Below, in pieces: positions 4,748 through 6,228 of a stretch of DNA of 6,228 nucleotides. Numbering within the stretch: position 1 is the first letter of the stretch; each line of letters begins with the position of its first letter. This stretch comes from an uncultured Flavobacteriaceae bacterium (lineage in GTDB: Bacteria > Bacteroidota > Bacteroidia > Flavobacteriales > Flavobacteriaceae), in contig CAJWNW010000095.1 of NCBI GenBank assembly GCA_913044085.1, positions 1 through 6,228 on the forward strand, in the 5' to 3' direction. The position numbers and the translations under genes are program-made. Under the pieces are notes generated by a model that was not told the origin of the DNA, did no database searches, and worked only from the letters and a program-made list of their open reading frames with translations.

Positions 4748-6228
4748 TTAAACCATAGATTTTTGTGTCATTGCCAAGGGGGGGACGATTCCCATTAATT
4801 TAAGGATCGTAGGTGCCAAAGCGCCCAAAACGCCATCATTTATTGTATCTAAACTATGATCAATTAATATAATAGGAACTGGGTTTGTGGTGTGAGCTGT
4901 ATGTGGACTTCCATCGGGATTTACCATAGTTTCACAGTTCCCATGATCTGCAATCAGCAGGGTCGTATAATTGTGCTTAAGTGCGCAATCAACAATTTCA
5001 GAGACGCAAGCATCAACTGCTTCGCAAGCCTTTACAGCGGCTGCCATCACACCCGTGTGTCCTACCATATCACCGTTTGCAAAATTTAAACAAACAAAAT
5101 CAATCGTTTCAGATTCCAAAACAGGAATCAGCGCATCTTTTAATTCGAAGGCGCTCATTTCAGGTTGCAAATCGTAAGTTGCCACTTTTGGAGAATTTTT
5201 TAAAATGCGTTGTTCCCCTTTAAATGGTTTTTCTCTGCCTCCAGAAAAAAAGAAAGTGACGTGCGGGTATTTTTCTGTTTCAGCAATTCGGAGTTGGGTT
5301 TTTCCGTGTGCTTCCAAAACTTCGCCAAGGGTATCGCTGATGTTTTCTTTATTAAAAATAACTTCAATATTATTAAAGCTTTCATCGTAATTGGTTATGG
5401 TTACATAATGTAACTTGAGAGGAAACATCTCGTATTCCGGAAAATTTTTCTGACTTAGTGCGGCTGTTAATTGACGGCCTCTGTCCGTTCTAAAATTAAA
5501 AAATAAGACCACATCGCCTTCATTAATTTTGGCAGTTGGTTCATTATTTCGATCTGTAATAATGATGGGCTTTATGAATTCATCAGTGATGCCATTCGCA
5601 TAAGAATTTTGAATTGCGGCGGTTACATTGGTTACTTGTTCTCCAATTCCGTGAACCAATGCGTCATAAGCCAGTTTGGTACGTTCCCATCTGTTATCGC
5701 GGTCCATGGCATAATAACGTCCTGTAACTGAAGAAAGTTTAACCATTGAATTCTTTAATCTATTTTCAAGGCTTGAAATAAAACCGCAGCCTGATTTTGG
5801 ATCGACATCTCTTCCATCTGTAAAGGCATGAACAAACCCTTTATGAATATTATTTTTTTCTAGGACATCAATTAGACCGAACAAATGATTGATGTGCGAA
5901 TGTACCCCGCCGTCACTTAAGAGGCCAAGAAGATGGATTGGTTTATTGTTAGATTTGGCATAGGTAATTGCCTTTTTTAATACAGTCTCAGAACCCAATG
6001 TATTGTTTTTAACAGCCAAATTAATTTTAGCCAAATCTTGATAAACAATTCTTCCGGCGCCAAGATTCATGTGCCCAACTTCACTATTTCCCATTTGTCC
6101 TTCGGGAAGCCCAACATGTAAACCATCCGTTCTTAAGCTGGCGTGTGCATATTTTAAATACAAGTTGTCAATGTAGGGCGTTTGGGCGTGGTCAATAGCT
6201 GAAACTTTAGGATCGGGAGATGTGCCCC
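4748..6228 (-). CDS. gpmI: 2,3-bisphosphoglycerate-independent phosphoglycerate mutase (5' end outside window)
   Basis: Interconverts 3- and 2-phosphoglycerate in glycolysis and gluconeogenesis, using two manganese ions and a phosphoserine intermediate; cytoplasmic. The frame is open to the window edge, where codons at 6164-6226 read GTSPDPKVSAIDHAQTPYID and then N. The TTG at 6161-6163 is therefore an internal leucine codon, not a start. About 492 residues are visible and only some 12-15 are missing, including the first metal-binding Asp. Counting from the leucine at 6163 as residue 1: the catalytic Ser27 lies in QMGNSEVGHMNLGAGR, followed by SDGGVHSH (83-90), FTDGRDVDP (114-122), TGRYYAMDRDNRW (147-159) and FRTDRGRQL (224-232). 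The metal ligands Asp365 and His369 are in NGDMVGHTG, Asp406 and His407 in ADHGN, and His424 in TAHT. The end MTQKSMV replaces the more common MTGxSLI. A run of seven G (plus strand, 4778-4784) lies near the 3' end, but the frame is intact. Confidence 0.97.
   Translation of the reverse strand, partial: GTSPDPKVSAIDHAQTPYIDNLYLKYAHASLRTDGLHVGLPEGQMGNSEVGHMNLGAGRIVYQDLAKINLAVKNNTLGSETVLKKAITYAKSNNKPIHLLGLLSDGGVHSHINHLFGLIDVLEKNNIHKGFVHAFTDGRDVDPKSGCGFISSLENRLKNSMVKLSSVTGRYYAMDRDNRWERTKLAYDALVHGIGEQVTNVTAAIQNSYANGITDEFIKPIIITDRNNEPTAKINEGDVVLFFNFRTDRGRQLTAALSQKNFPEYEMFPLKLHYVTITNYDESFNNIEVIFNKENISDTLGEVLEAHGKTQLRIAETEKYPHVTFFFSGGREKPFKGEQRILKNSPKVATYDLQPEMSAFELKDALIPVLESETIDFVCLNFANGDMVGHTGVMAAAVKACEAVDACVSEIVDCALKHNYTTLLIADHGNCETMVNPDGSPHTAHTTNPVPIILIDHSLDTINDGVLGALAPTILKLMGIVPPLAMTQKSMV

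Noticed and set aside
5205..5413. Several overlapping short frames on both strands within gpmI
   Set aside because: They overlap the conserved gpmI coding sequence, have no promoter or family similarity, and are explained as out-of-frame readings.
6161..6163. TTG as the start of gpmI
   Set aside because: The frame stays open to 6228 and the upstream codons encode the expected GpmI N-terminal sequence (PDPKVSAIDHAQTPY), so the gene continues past the window edge.

Overview
The window looks like an ordinary chromosomal segment from a marine-type member of the Flavobacteriia (Bacteroidota). This rests on AT-rich DNA, weak or absent Shine-Dalgarno sequences, two TAnnTTTG promoter elements of the Bacteroidota type placed almost on top of start codons, and proteins that resemble flavobacterial versions of nqrF, apbE, map and gpmI. 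No mobile element, tRNA, rRNA, CRISPR array or phage gene is visible. Coding density is very high, and the longest non-coding gaps are 62 and 55 bases.

Layout. On the plus strand, bases 1-867 hold the C-terminal two thirds of NqrF, the NADH-oxidising subunit of the sodium pump NQR, cut by the window edge. A clear hairpin terminator follows, and its T-tract carries a -7 promoter element for a small conserved protein of unknown function (930-1307). That gene abuts apbE (1308-2291), which encodes a lipoprotein FAD:protein FMN transferase. On the minus strand, read from the right, are gpmI (5' end cut by the window), map, a DUF3050 gene and a SAM-dependent methyltransferase gene. The last three are spaced by only 7 and 5 bases and look co-transcribed. 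The two gene sets converge, and the stop ends of apbE and the methyltransferase gene overlap by 8 bp at 2284-2291.

How the genes work together. The plus-strand half is about respiration: NqrF feeds electrons from NADH into NQR, and ApbE is the enzyme type known to attach FMN covalently to NQR subunits B and C. The small protein between them is a candidate accessory factor by position only. The minus-strand half joins housekeeping enzymes (phosphoglycerate mutase, methionine aminopeptidase) with two poorly characterised ones.

I see no obvious new multi-gene system. The points most worth following are the metal-ligand pattern in the DUF3050 protein, the NQR-linked small protein, and the methyltransferase, whose N-terminal segment looks like a zinc-ribbon module that has lost its cysteines.
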